Of a DNA stretch of 22,596 bases, positions 1 through 7,999 are shown in pieces (within the stretch, counting starts at the first letter, position 1; every line of letters starts with the position of its first letter). The stretch is from Clostridiales bacterium UBA3277 (lineage in GTDB: Bacteria > Bacillota > Clostridia > Oscillospirales > Oscillospiraceae), in NCBI GenBank assembly GCA_002362145.1, contig DETX01000041.1, forward strand, positions 32,430 to 55,025, in the 5' to 3' direction. Position numbers and translations under genes: made by a program. The notes below the pieces were generated by a model, which was given only the letters and a program-made list of their open reading frames with translations, was not told where the DNA came from and ran no database searches.

Positions 1-771
1 CCCACCACCGGCAGCAGCAATAATGGCGGCAATACCGGTTCCTCCACGATCAGCGGCAACGGCAGCACCACGGTCATTGCCCGGGGCATCGTCACCGCCA
101 AGAAGCTGAACCTGCGCAGCAGCGCCTCCTCCACCGAAAATGATCCCATCGGCAGCCTGTCCTACGGCGACCGGGTCAACATCCTGGAGAAGAGCGGAAG
201 CTGGGGCCGTACCAGCAAGGGCTGGATCTCCCTGAACTACGTCTACCAGGACGGCACCACCGGCACCAACACCGCCACGGGCACCATCACCGCCAGCCAG
301 CTGCGCATCCGCTCCGGCCCGGGCACCGGCTATGACAGCGTCGGTTCCTACGAGTCCGGGGATGAGGTCAAGATTCTGGAGCAGTTCACCTACAGCGGCA
401 CCACCTGGGGCTGCACCAACAAGGGCTGGATCTCCATGGACTTTGTGGATGTGACCGAGGGCAGCACCGGCGGCGATTCCGGACTGAACTGGGAAGGCAG
501 CGGCAGCTCCAACACCGGCTCCAGCTCCACCGGCAAGACCACCGGCACCGTCACCGCCAACAGTCTGTACATCCGCTCCGGCGCGGGCACCAACTATGAC
601 ACCGTCGGCTTCCTGACCAAGGGCGATACTGTGACGATTCTGGCCACCACCACGGTCAATGGCGTGACCTGGGGACAGATCAGCTCCGGCTGGATCTCCA
701 TGAGATACGTGGACACCACCGGCAGCAGCTCCTCTTCCAGCTCCGACAGCTCCAGTATGTGGGTCGATTGA
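1..771 (+). CDS. SH3b-repeat protein, C-terminal part (5' end outside window)
   Basis: Frame 1 is open from the first base to a TGA at 769-771, giving 256 visible residues of a longer protein. Three bacterial SH3 (SH3b) repeats are visible at about residues 27-81, 95-149 and 181-237. Each has a 'G-V-TA-x-LxIRSG/S' start, a 'GD-V-IL' centre and a 'KGWIS' end. They are joined by Gly/Ser/Thr-rich linkers, and the protein ends in a serine-rich tail. SH3b repeats of this kind usually bind cell wall or occur in secreted hydrolases; the catalytic or anchor part would lie upstream and is not visible. A strong terminator follows directly. The family call is solid, but the function of the whole protein cannot be stated. 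The in-frame ATG at 436 is internal and is not taken as a start. Confidence 0.85.
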   Translation, partial: PTTGSSNNGGNTGSSTISGNGSTTVIARGIVTAKKLNLRSSASSTENDPIGSLSYGDRVNILEKSGSWGRTSKGWISLNYVYQDGTTGTNTATGTITASQLRIRSGPGTGYDSVGSYESGDEVKILEQFTYSGTTWGCTNKGWISMDFVDVTEGSTGGDSGLNWEGSGSSNTGSSSTGKTTGTVTANSLYIRSGAGTNYDTVGFLTKGDTVTILATTTVNGVTWGQISSGWISMRYVDTTGSSSSSSSDSSSMWVD

Positions 772-780
772 TAAAACCAA

Positions 781-810
781 AGGTCCCGGACATTTTGTCC
801 GGGACCTTTT
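781..810 (+). terminator. Intrinsic terminator of the SH3b gene
   Basis: A perfect 12-bp stem (AGGTCCCGGACA at 781-792 with TGTCCGGGACCT at 796-807) closes a TTT loop and runs into TTTT, ten bases after the stop codon. Confidence 0.85.
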
Positions 811-819
811 CAGTTTGAC

Positions 820-851
820 AAAAACAGACGGGCCTAAACCCGTCTGTTTTT
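820..851. terminator. Bidirectional terminator, mainly ending the minus-strand GH operon
   Basis: AAAAACAGACGGG (820-832) pairs perfectly with CCCGTCTGTTTTT (839-851) around a 6-nt loop. It reads as an A-tract, stem and T-tract on both strands. It lies 7 bases beyond the rhamnosidase stop codon on the minus strand, so it probably ends the glycosidase operon. Confidence 0.8.
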
Positions 852-858
852 GATTCCG

Positions 859-3081
859 TTAACCATCTGTCTGCGCGGCTTCCCACCGGAAGGAGTAGCT
901 TCCCGGCGTTAAATTTTGAACCGTCCCATCCGGTAAGATGAGCTCCGCCTCCACTGGCGTGGAGACATCCAGCTTTCCCGACGCCTCGTCCACCTGCCAT
1001 TGCACCGAGATGACGCCGTGGCGGCTGCGGTAGCTGCCCCTGACCGCCCCAAGGCGCGTATCCATAATGGGCCGCAGGGCAACCTTGGCAAATCCCGGCT
1101 CCATGGGCCGGATTCCCAGAATGTGGCGGTAGTAAAATTCTCCCACGCTGCCGAAGGCGTAGTGGTTAAAGGAAACCATATTATCGCCGGACATTTTGCT
1201 CTCGTTCACCGTGCCGTCCGGACGCAGCGCATCCCACCGCTCCCAGGTGGTGGTGGCCCCGCAGTTGACCTGATAGAGCCAGCCGGGGCAATCCTCATTC
1301 AGCAGTAAGTCGAAGGCCAGCTTCTCCTGCCCATGGTCTGCCAGCAGAGGCAACAGACGCTGGGTGGCAAAGAACCCGGTCTGCATTTTTTCTGAGCGCA
1401 GCTTCTCCGTCAGCCGGGCAAAGCAGGCGTCCCACAGCGGCCCCTCCGGGATCACCATTTGCAGCGCCATCACATAGGCCCCCTGATAGTCGTCCTTCAT
1501 GGAGCCGTCCTGCTTTACAAACGCTTTCAGATAGGCATCCCGGGTTTTCCTCAGCTGCTGGGTGTAGCGCGCTTCGTCCTGGGGTTTTCCCAGCATTCTG
1601 GCCGTTTTTGCCATAATGCGCAGATCATTGACAATGAAGGCATTGGATACCGGACCGTTGTGCATGGCCATATATTTGACGTCCTTGCCCGGAGCGAGCC
1701 AGTCCCCCAGGCTGGGACCCATCCACAAGTCCTTTTTCCCCATCAAGCCCTTGCCCATGTGCCGGATCTCGCATTCCACATGGGCTTTCATGCTGTCGTA
1801 CTGCTCGCGAAGATAGCTGTCCGTGCCGAACTGCTCCAGCATCATCCAGGGGAGAATCGTCACGGCGTTTCCCCAGCCAAGCATGGACATGAAGCCCACG
1901 CCCTCCGGCCCCCGGGCTGGCACCACCGGGGCCACATAGCCCTCGGAATTGTCCATCTGGGTATAGCGGATATCCTTGAGGAATTTGGCCAGAAACGCCT
2001 CGGTGTCATAATTATAGGCGCCGGTGCGGGCAAACACATGGCCATCGCCGGTGTAGCCCATGCGCTCATCCCGCTGGGGGCAGTCCGTGGGCACCTCCAG
2101 ATAGTTGCTGCGCTGGCCCCACACCTGGTTGCGGTAGAGCCTGTCCACCTTTTCATTTTCACAGCTAAAAAAGCCGGTGCGGGTCATCTCGCTGTGAACG
2201 GCATAGGCGGTGATCAGGCCGGGCACATAGTCTACGCCCGACAGCTCCGCATAGCGCAGGCCCATAAAGGTGAATCTGGGGCGGTATTTCGCCGGGTTAT
2301 CTCCCTTATGGTACACGATCTCCGCCTTGGCCTTGCGCAGATTCGTTGTGTACAGGCTGCCGTCAGCGTTCAAGATCTCCCCGTGGCGCAGCTTGAGGAC
2401 GCCGTCCCCCATCAGCGCCGGGTCGATCTCAAGAAATCCGGCAAAGTTCTGGCCAAAATCCAAAATGGTCACGCCGTCCCGTGGAACCGCCGATTTTACC
2501 GGAATTTCCTCCTGGACTTTGGTATAGAGAATGCCCTCTTCGATGACCTCCGGCACCTTGCCCGTATAGGGCACCGCTTTTTCTCCGGAGGGTTTCAGGG
2601 TCTTTCCGTAATAGATTTCTCCATCGTACAGCCCCGCGTATTCGTAGGGACTTTCCAGCAGGGATACGCCGCCGCTGTCGCTGGTGTAACGGACTTCACC
2701 CCCTTCTCCCCCAACTGTCAGAATCCAGGAGACCGCGGCGTGGTCCCCGTAAATCTGGCATCGATTGTCAAAGGTGTAACGCCCGCAATACCAGCCCTGC
2801 CCCAGATACACCCGCAGGACATTCTCGCCCTGCTTCAGCATATGGGTCACGTCGTAGGTCTGGGCCTGGAGCTGGCGATGGTAATAGGTATAGCCCGGCG
2901 CGAAGAGAATGTCGCCCACCTTTTCGCCGTTGAGCTCCGCCTCGTAAATCCCCAGCGCCGTAATGGCCAACCGGGCGCTTTCCCAGTCTGTTACCGTAAA
3001 TCGCTGCTCGAACACATCCACAGCCCCCTCCACAAAGGGGGTGGGCGACTGGATGAACCGGGTTTTCAAGTCTTGATACAT
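859..3081 (-). CDS. Alpha-L-rhamnosidase, GH78 family
   Basis: GH78 enzymes remove terminal alpha-L-rhamnose from plant glycosides or pectic side chains. The protein has the usual order: an N-terminal beta domain (about 20-180), a concanavalin-like rhamnosidase domain (about 195-300), the six-hairpin catalytic barrel (about 300-660) and a C-terminal beta domain. Counting from the first ATG, the catalytic signature DCPQRDERMGYTGD carries the expected general acid E341, and TTTWERW carries the expected base E616, so it should be active. At about 740 residues it is shorter than many GH78 proteins. No signal peptide is visible, so it is probably cytoplasmic. Two ATGs lie six bases apart (3087 and 3081). 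GGAGG is one base from the first and seven from the second, so 3081 is preferred. It is the last gene of the operon, 12 bases after the TIM-barrel gene. Confidence 0.9.
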   Translation of the reverse strand: MYQDLKTRFIQSPTPFVEGAVDVFEQRFTVTDWESARLAITALGIYEAELNGEKVGDILFAPGYTYYHRQLQAQTYDVTHMLKQGENVLRVYLGQGWYCGRYTFDNRCQIYGDHAAVSWILTVGGEGGEVRYTSDSGGVSLLESPYEYAGLYDGEIYYGKTLKPSGEKAVPYTGKVPEVIEEGILYTKVQEEIPVKSAVPRDGVTILDFGQNFAGFLEIDPALMGDGVLKLRHGEILNADGSLYTTNLRKAKAEIVYHKGDNPAKYRPRFTFMGLRYAELSGVDYVPGLITAYAVHSEMTRTGFFSCENEKVDRLYRNQVWGQRSNYLEVPTDCPQRDERMGYTGDGHVFARTGAYNYDTEAFLAKFLKDIRYTQMDNSEGYVAPVVPARGPEGVGFMSMLGWGNAVTILPWMMLEQFGTDSYLREQYDSMKAHVECEIRHMGKGLMGKKDLWMGPSLGDWLAPGKDVKYMAMHNGPVSNAFIVNDLRIMAKTARMLGKPQDEARYTQQLRKTRDAYLKAFVKQDGSMKDDYQGAYVMALQMVIPEGPLWDACFARLTEKLRSEKMQTGFFATQRLLPLLADHGQEKLAFDLLLNEDCPGWLYQVNCGATTTWERWDALRPDGTVNESKMSGDNMVSFNHYAFGSVGEFYYRHILGIRPMEPGFAKVALRPIMDTRLGAVRGSYRSRHGVISVQWQVDEASGKLDVSTPVEAELILPDGTVQNLTPGSYSFRWEAAQTDG

Positions 3082-3093
3082 GGTCATACCTCC

Positions 3094-3942
3094 TCAGAAG
3101 CGGGAATTCAGGTATTTCGCGCTGAGCTCCAGGCTCTTCACCGGGTCCTTGTCAATCCAGTTGCGGTGGCTCTCCAAAATAACCGCCTCAACGCCAAGGG
3201 CTTCGGCCTTGTCACACAGGGCGTTCAGCGGCATCGCTCCCGTACCCAGCTCCATGCTGTCGCTTTTCAGAATGGGGGTCATGCAGGGCCCCGGCTGCCT
3301 CGTTCCCCGGTCGTTGATGTGCCACAGCTTCATGCGTGTGCCCAGAGCGTCCATCACCCGCAGCGGGTCCGCTCCACACTCGGCGCACCAATAGCTGTCG
3401 AATTCAAAATTCACCGCGTCCGGGTCTGTCTCGGCCAGCAGCAGGCCGTACCCGCTGACACCGGGGGCGACGCGCAGGAACTCACAGTTATGGTTGTGAT
3501 ACAGAAGCCGGATACCCTGCCTTTTCAGTGCCCTGCCGGCTGCGTTTAACCGGCGGGCCAGGTCGTGGACAGCCTCTGCGCTGCCGTAGTCGAAACGGTA
3601 CATGCCCGTAATCACCACGGTATCCGTGCCGAACCGCTTGGCTTCCTCCGCCACCGCCGCGGCATCCCGCTCAATGGAGCCTAAGTCCTGATGCACAGAC
3701 ACCACGTTCAGGCCGGACTCCTTTATGAGCTTTTCCCAATCCAGATTTCCGCCGCTGCCTACAGGCATTCCGGCCGCCTTGGTCAGTATCCGGATCATAA
3801 ACCCCATGGGATGCAGCATAAAGCCGCACAGCTCGATGCTGTCATACCCTGCCGCCTTAATGGCAGCAAGGGTTTCTCTGACGGACGTTTCGTTTTTCAG
3901 AACCGAACCCAGCATAAACTGCTGGACTGCTTTTTTTACCAT
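3094..3942 (-). CDS. TIM-barrel sugar isomerase/epimerase-like protein (AP endonuclease family 2 fold)
   Basis: This 282-residue protein belongs to the xylose isomerase-like TIM barrel superfamily. The usual divalent metal ligands can be seen: E37 (SIELCG), the HNHNCEF block at 149-155, E180/D182 (FEFDSYW), H208 and D211 (LWHIND), and E257 (LESH). Relatives isomerise or epimerise free sugars, sugar phosphates, keto-inositols or 3-keto-glycosides, so the exact reaction cannot be named. Its place between GH43 and GH78 suggests it converts a sugar released by the operon. No Gfo/Idh/MocA oxidoreductase, the usual partner in 3-keto-sugar pathways, is in this operon. An AAGGTGG ribosome site precedes the ATG, which follows the GH43 stop by two bases, suggesting translational coupling. 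It is not a recognisable rhamnose isomerase. Confidence 0.8.
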   Translation of the reverse strand: MVKKAVQQFMLGSVLKNETSVRETLAAIKAAGYDSIELCGFMLHPMGFMIRILTKAAGMPVGSGGNLDWEKLIKESGLNVVSVHQDLGSIERDAAAVAEEAKRFGTDTVVITGMYRFDYGSAEAVHDLARRLNAAGRALKRQGIRLLYHNHNCEFLRVAPGVSGYGLLLAETDPDAVNFEFDSYWCAECGADPLRVMDALGTRMKLWHINDRGTRQPGPCMTPILKSDSMELGTGAMPLNALCDKAEALGVEAVILESHRNWIDKDPVKSLELSAKYLNSRF

Positions 3943-3944
3943 CG

Positions 3945-5744
3945 TTACACCACCTTGATCACTTTACCGGGGGTAATGCCGTTTTCGTTGAAGCTGTCTA
4001 CGCAGACATAGTATTCCTGTCCCTGAATCAGGGTGGTCAGCTTCACCTCGTCCGCGCCGTAGACCAGCCAGCTCATGTACAGCTTGTCCGGGGCGATGCC
4101 GTAGCGGACATTGCAGCCCTGGGCATTTTCCATATGCTGCCAGGAAACCAGCGCTTCCAGATCGTTCACACGTTCCGCCTTGGCCTGGGCCGCTTCGCAT
4201 GTTTCCCCACTGCCGTTGCCGAATACCCGCAGGCCGGAAATGCGCATGACCTGGCCGTAGGGCAGTTCCCCGCCGGTCACACGGATGAACCGGGCGGAAA
4301 TTCCGTCGGGGTATTCATAATAGCCGTTGGAGCATTCCCGGGACACTTTTTCCAAGACCGTCCAGTGTTCTCCGTCTGTGCTGACTTCCAGGGTGTAGTG
4401 CGAGATCTGGGGCTCCAACTCAATGCGCCGGTCTCCCCGGTCGCTGCCGTATTCCTCAGCGGGGAATTCAGGAGACAGGGCCTCATCGGCAAAGTTTACC
4501 TGGATTGCCCGAACGTCCTCTGTTTTTTCCAAATCCACGCAGAGCCACTCCCCTGCCTCAGCCGTTTCGGCGCTCCACCAGTCCCGGATATTCTCGTTTA
4601 CGACCAGCTCCGGGTTCGCGCCGGAGGAGGCGGTGACAGGCTTATGATAGCTCAGCAGCATCCACTTGGGCTGCTGGGCAGCGGCGTCAAACCTGCCCTG
4701 GGGCACCTCATGGGGATAGTCCGCGAAATTCTGGTTGCAGAACATCACGCCGTCTTTGTCAAAGCCAGCGGGGAACAAGCCGATGCGGCGCTCAAAATCG
4801 TGATTGCGGCTGATCCGCATGGTGGAAGCGTGCCACAAATTTCCGAACTCGTCGCAAATGGTGCTGCCGTGGCCCGCGCCGGTGATGAAGCCGCCGGGCT
4901 TGCTGGAATAGGGATTGCTCTTTTGCAGGGTGAAGGGGCCGAGAGGGCCGTCCCCCACATACACACCGTCGGCGTAGGTATTATACTGGGTGCCGGGACA
5001 GGCGTATTGCAGATAGTATTTTCCATCGTGCTTGGTCATGAAGGCACCCTCAATGTAGGGCTTGCCAACGGAGAGGAAAATCGCCGTCATGGCATCGGCA
5101 CTGTAGCCGCCCAAGCCCTCCATTCCCTCCGGGAATTCGATTTTCCCAGTTGCGGGATTGAACATGTGCTTCAGATGCTGATAGACAACGCTGCTCTCCC
5201 TGTCCACCACGCCATTGTCGCCGGGGCGCTCATAGCCCAATTCCGTTTCCCTTCCGTAGACCAAGGGTACTTTTTCCCCTATGGGCTCCATGGTTTCCGG
5301 GTTCATCTCCACACCCCAGATAGGCTGGGTGTTGGTGCAGCCCCAATAGAGATACACCCGTCCGTCGTCATCCTGGAAAAGGTCCGGGTCCCAGAACGGG
5401 AACGGCGCGCTGACCTGCTCGAATTCCTCAGTTAGCGGGTCCCGGGTGCGGAGGATGGGACAGTTGACACTGCGGCGGGAGGCGCAGAAGTAGAGATATT
5501 CGCCAATCTGCCGCACATCCGGGGCATAATCATAGATCAGCAGATTTTTGGCGGGGTGAAACTGCCAGTTCAGCAGATCCGGACTGTACCAGAAGCCAGC
5601 GCTCATGGACACGAAAGCGTAATAGGTACCCTTGAAGAAAATCAAAGTGGGATCGGCGCCCTCCCGGTGGGAGAGGCGCTTTCCTTCATTCATATGAGAA
5701 TACCGATAGCCCAGGTCAAGGGGATTGCAGTAGGTTGTTTTCAT
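3945..5744 (-). CDS. GH43-family glycosidase with F5/8-type (CBM32-like) and FN3-like modules
   Basis: The N-terminal part (about 1-345) is a five-bladed propeller of GH43 type. It has a candidate base Asp in ADPTLI (D31), a pKa-tuning Asp in FWDPDLF (119-121), an acid Glu in YIEGAF (E232) and a conserved GHGS (291-294). A discoidin-like F5/8C domain follows (about 360-508: RDWWSAETAEAGEWLCVDL ... FIRVTGG ... ISGLRVFG), and then an FN3-like module (about 515-599). GH43 enzymes are mostly alpha-L-arabinofuranosidases, beta-xylosidases or galactan-acting enzymes; the subfamily cannot be fixed here. There is no signal peptide, which is odd for a protein with binding modules and points to imported oligosaccharides. 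A GTG at 5753 overlaps the upstream stop as GTGA but has no spacing to the AAAAGG site. The ATG at 5744, eight bases after AAGGTG, is preferred. Confidence 0.85.
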   Translation of the reverse strand: MKTTYCNPLDLGYRYSHMNEGKRLSHREGADPTLIFFKGTYYAFVSMSAGFWYSPDLLNWQFHPAKNLLIYDYAPDVRQIGEYLYFCASRRSVNCPILRTRDPLTEEFEQVSAPFPFWDPDLFQDDDGRVYLYWGCTNTQPIWGVEMNPETMEPIGEKVPLVYGRETELGYERPGDNGVVDRESSVVYQHLKHMFNPATGKIEFPEGMEGLGGYSADAMTAIFLSVGKPYIEGAFMTKHDGKYYLQYACPGTQYNTYADGVYVGDGPLGPFTLQKSNPYSSKPGGFITGAGHGSTICDEFGNLWHASTMRISRNHDFERRIGLFPAGFDKDGVMFCNQNFADYPHEVPQGRFDAAAQQPKWMLLSYHKPVTASSGANPELVVNENIRDWWSAETAEAGEWLCVDLEKTEDVRAIQVNFADEALSPEFPAEEYGSDRGDRRIELEPQISHYTLEVSTDGEHWTVLEKVSRECSNGYYEYPDGISARFIRVTGGELPYGQVMRISGLRVFGNGSGETCEAAQAKAERVNDLEALVSWQHMENAQGCNVRYGIAPDKLYMSWLVYGADEVKLTTLIQGQEYYVCVDSFNENGITPGKVIKVV

Positions 5745-5749
5745 AATGA

Positions 5750-7924
5750 TCACACCTTTTTATATCTTTGCAGGATGCGGTTGAGCTGCTTGACCGTCTG
5801 CTCGTCCGCGCCGGCCTGCTTCATCAGGGAAAGAACCGTCATGCGCCCCATCATCCGCTGGAGGGCAGGGTTATCCTTTACCACATCGGCCACATCTCCC
5901 CGGGAACCGGCCGCTTGGGCGGTCATGGCATCCATAACCGCAGCAGCCTCGGGATTTCGGCGGATATCGGACAGCTTGTCGGCAACAGAATAATACGCCG
6001 GGTCAATCTCGTCGGCATCGAACCAGTTGATCACCGGTGCGGATGCCACCATCCGGTATGCCGGATTCGGCGTGCTCACCTTACGGACGAGAATGACACT
6101 GTGGCAGTCGCCGGAGGATGCGTGAATGGAGTGTTCCCCGGAAATCGGCACCTGGAAGCGGAACACATGGGCTCCCCTTTGGGTTTCAAAGGGCTTGCCG
6201 TCCACACTGAGGGTCACTTCCGGCTGATTGGAGTATACCTTAATCTCCGTGACCGGTTCCGCGCGATCCACATATCTGCCCCCCGCAATATGGACAAAGG
6301 GCTCTTTCTTGTTCCAGTAGGCTTTGTAGAGATAGAAGGCGTCCTTCTTTGTCTGGCGGTCGATGGTCACAAGACCCTTCTGGTTCTGGCCGTGCTTGCC
6401 GCCCTCGTCCCGGCCGTCGGCGGCAAAGTCGAAAATATTCCAGACGTGGGTGGCCCAGAGCCAGGGGCGTTCCTCGATGATCTTCAGCATATGCTCATGG
6501 TACACTGCCTGATAGCTCTCGGAGTAGTCGCCCTTTTCCGGATTCGGAGACTGAAACTGGGGATTGGCGTCGGCGCCGTATTCGGAGAAACCAATGCAGC
6601 GATCCGGGTATTTTGCGTGATATTCGTCGAAAAATTCCTCGTTCTGTTCCAATTCTCCCAGATACCAGCCGAAATACAGGTTATAGCTGTTCACATCGGG
6701 AATTTCCAGAATAGGGCTGTCGGTTTCCAGCATGAACACATTTGCCATGGTGGTGAGACGGGTGGAATCCAGCCTGTGGCACAAGTCGTTCAGGGCCCGG
6801 TGGTTTTCCAGCAGATCTTCATTCACCGCACTGGCGGCAGTAATTTCATTGCTCAGGCCCCATACGGCAATGGAGGGGTGGTTGTAATTCTGCACCACCA
6901 GCTCCTCCATCTGGGAGAGGGTGTTCGCTCTTCCGTTTTTCATGTGCATGGTGATGTAGGGAATCTCCGCCCAGACCACCATGCCGTATTCGTCGCAGAG
7001 GTCGTAAAATTCCTGGGCATGCTGATAGTGGGCCAGCCGCAGGGTATTGCAGCCCATCTCCCGGATGATCTCCATATCCCGCTTATGATGCTCGATAGTG
7101 AGGGCATTTCCCACCCCCATGCAGTCCTGATGCCGGGAGCCGCCCCGGAGGGGATAGCTCCGTCCATTCAGGAAAAATCCCTTCTGGGGTTCGATTTCAA
7201 ACTTGCGGCAGCCGAAGCGGGCAGACACGCTGTCGCCGCTGGGCAAGGTGGCCGTGGCCGTATAAAGGTAGGGATCGTCAATGCCATCCCACAGATGGAC
7301 ATTGGGGATGGTAAATTCCGCCTTGGCGCAGCCATCCACACTGGGAACCGTCTTGCTCTGTCCGGCCGCTTCCATGGTAACAGACTCGGCATTTGTTTGC
7401 CAGGTTTCCACAGTAACAACGGCGGTCTTTGCTTCCAGATCCACCACAGGGGTAACCTTGATGCCGGGGGTTCCGCAGTAGTCAAGGGCAAAGTGGGAGG
7501 CGGGAACCACAATCAGATTGACACCTCGGTACAGTCCGCCGTAGAAGGTAAAGTCTGCCTTCTGAGGATAGACCCGGTCATTGTCGTCATTGTCCACACT
7601 AACCACTAGGGTATTTTCTTCTTTCAAATTGTCCAGCTTCACCCGGAAGGTCGAGTAGCCGCCCTCGTGGTGGCAGATTTTCCTGCCGTTCAGCAGTACC
7701 TCACAGGTGTGGGCAGCCCCCAGGAATTCCAGCCAGACCTCATCGCCTGGATTGGTCGCCGGTTTGTCCAGCTGCCGGGTATATTCACAGGTGCCGCGGT
7801 AGTAATCGTTGCCGCCGTCTTGGCCGTCCAGGGCATTCCAGGTGTGCGGCAGGGTGACCGGAATTGGTTCGCTGTTTTCCTTGGAGAACAGCCAGTTATC
7901 CAGAATGGGAATGATTTTGCGCAT
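5750..7924 (-). CDS. GH2-family beta-glycosidase (beta-galactosidase or beta-glucuronidase type)
   Basis: This 724-residue GH2 protein has the sugar-binding jelly roll (about 10-150), an Ig-like domain (about 152-245) and a TIM barrel (about 247-540). The acid/base is E360 in GLSNEITA and the nucleophile is E448 in GFSEYGAD. NQKGLV at 515-520 holds an N-x-K pair. In E. coli GusA the matching N-x-K contacts the uronate carboxylate, but similar N-D-K-G-L stretches occur in proteins annotated as galactosidases, so the substrate stays open. After a beta domain (about 555-615), the last 80 or so residues are helical and are not part of the minimal GH2 core. There is no signal peptide. It is the first gene of the four-gene operon, with AAAGGAG seven bases before the ATG, and is divergent from the AraC regulator. 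Confidence 0.88.
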   Translation of the reverse strand: MRKIIPILDNWLFSKENSEPIPVTLPHTWNALDGQDGGNDYYRGTCEYTRQLDKPATNPGDEVWLEFLGAAHTCEVLLNGRKICHHEGGYSTFRVKLDNLKEENTLVVSVDNDDNDRVYPQKADFTFYGGLYRGVNLIVVPASHFALDYCGTPGIKVTPVVDLEAKTAVVTVETWQTNAESVTMEAAGQSKTVPSVDGCAKAEFTIPNVHLWDGIDDPYLYTATATLPSGDSVSARFGCRKFEIEPQKGFFLNGRSYPLRGGSRHQDCMGVGNALTIEHHKRDMEIIREMGCNTLRLAHYQHAQEFYDLCDEYGMVVWAEIPYITMHMKNGRANTLSQMEELVVQNYNHPSIAVWGLSNEITAASAVNEDLLENHRALNDLCHRLDSTRLTTMANVFMLETDSPILEIPDVNSYNLYFGWYLGELEQNEEFFDEYHAKYPDRCIGFSEYGADANPQFQSPNPEKGDYSESYQAVYHEHMLKIIEERPWLWATHVWNIFDFAADGRDEGGKHGQNQKGLVTIDRQTKKDAFYLYKAYWNKKEPFVHIAGGRYVDRAEPVTEIKVYSNQPEVTLSVDGKPFETQRGAHVFRFQVPISGEHSIHASSGDCHSVILVRKVSTPNPAYRMVASAPVINWFDADEIDPAYYSVADKLSDIRRNPEAAAVMDAMTAQAAGSRGDVADVVKDNPALQRMMGRMTVLSLMKQAGADEQTVKQLNRILQRYKKV

Positions 7925-7942
7925 ATTCTGACTCCTTTGTTG

Positions 7943-7948
7943 ATTCTA
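7943..7948 (-). promoter_or_regulatory. Possible -10 element of the GH2-GH43-TIM-GH78 operon
   Basis: Read on the minus strand this is TAGAAT, about 18 bases before the GH2 start codon. The hexamer 17 bases further upstream is GAAATT, a poor -35. A weak -35 would fit a promoter that needs an activator such as the divergent AraC protein, but that is inference. No operator could be recognised. Confidence 0.3.
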
Positions 7949-7949
7949 C

Positions 7950-7978
7950 TTGAAAAATGGGGAAAAATTTCTTATGAT
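7950..7978 (+). promoter_or_regulatory. Sigma-A-type promoter of the AraC regulator gene
   Basis: TTGAAA (7950-7955), a 17-base spacer and TATGAT (7973-7978) form a good sigma-70/sigma-A-type promoter. The start codon is at 8000, so the predicted leader is only about 15 bases. The -35 box lies directly beside the candidate -10 of the opposite operon, so the two promoters should compete or be co-regulated. Confidence 0.65.
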
Positions 7979-7999
7979 ATACGAAAGGGAGGGGTTTTC

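Noticed and set aside
1459..3549. A 696-codon open frame on the plus strand across the rhamnosidase and TIM-barrel genes
   Set aside because: It lies antisense to two genes with clear catalytic motifs. Its product is His/Ala/Gly-rich with no recognisable domain, and it has no ribosome site. It is an effect of codon bias on the opposite strand.
5768..7609. A 613-codon plus-strand frame antisense to the GH2 gene
   Set aside because: Low-quality His/Gly/Val-rich product without family signature; the opposite strand has full GH2 motifs.
7667..7999. N-terminal extension of the AraC regulator into the GH2 gene
   Set aside because: The extension is antisense to GH2 coding sequence and passes through the promoter; a good ribosome site supports the start at 8000.
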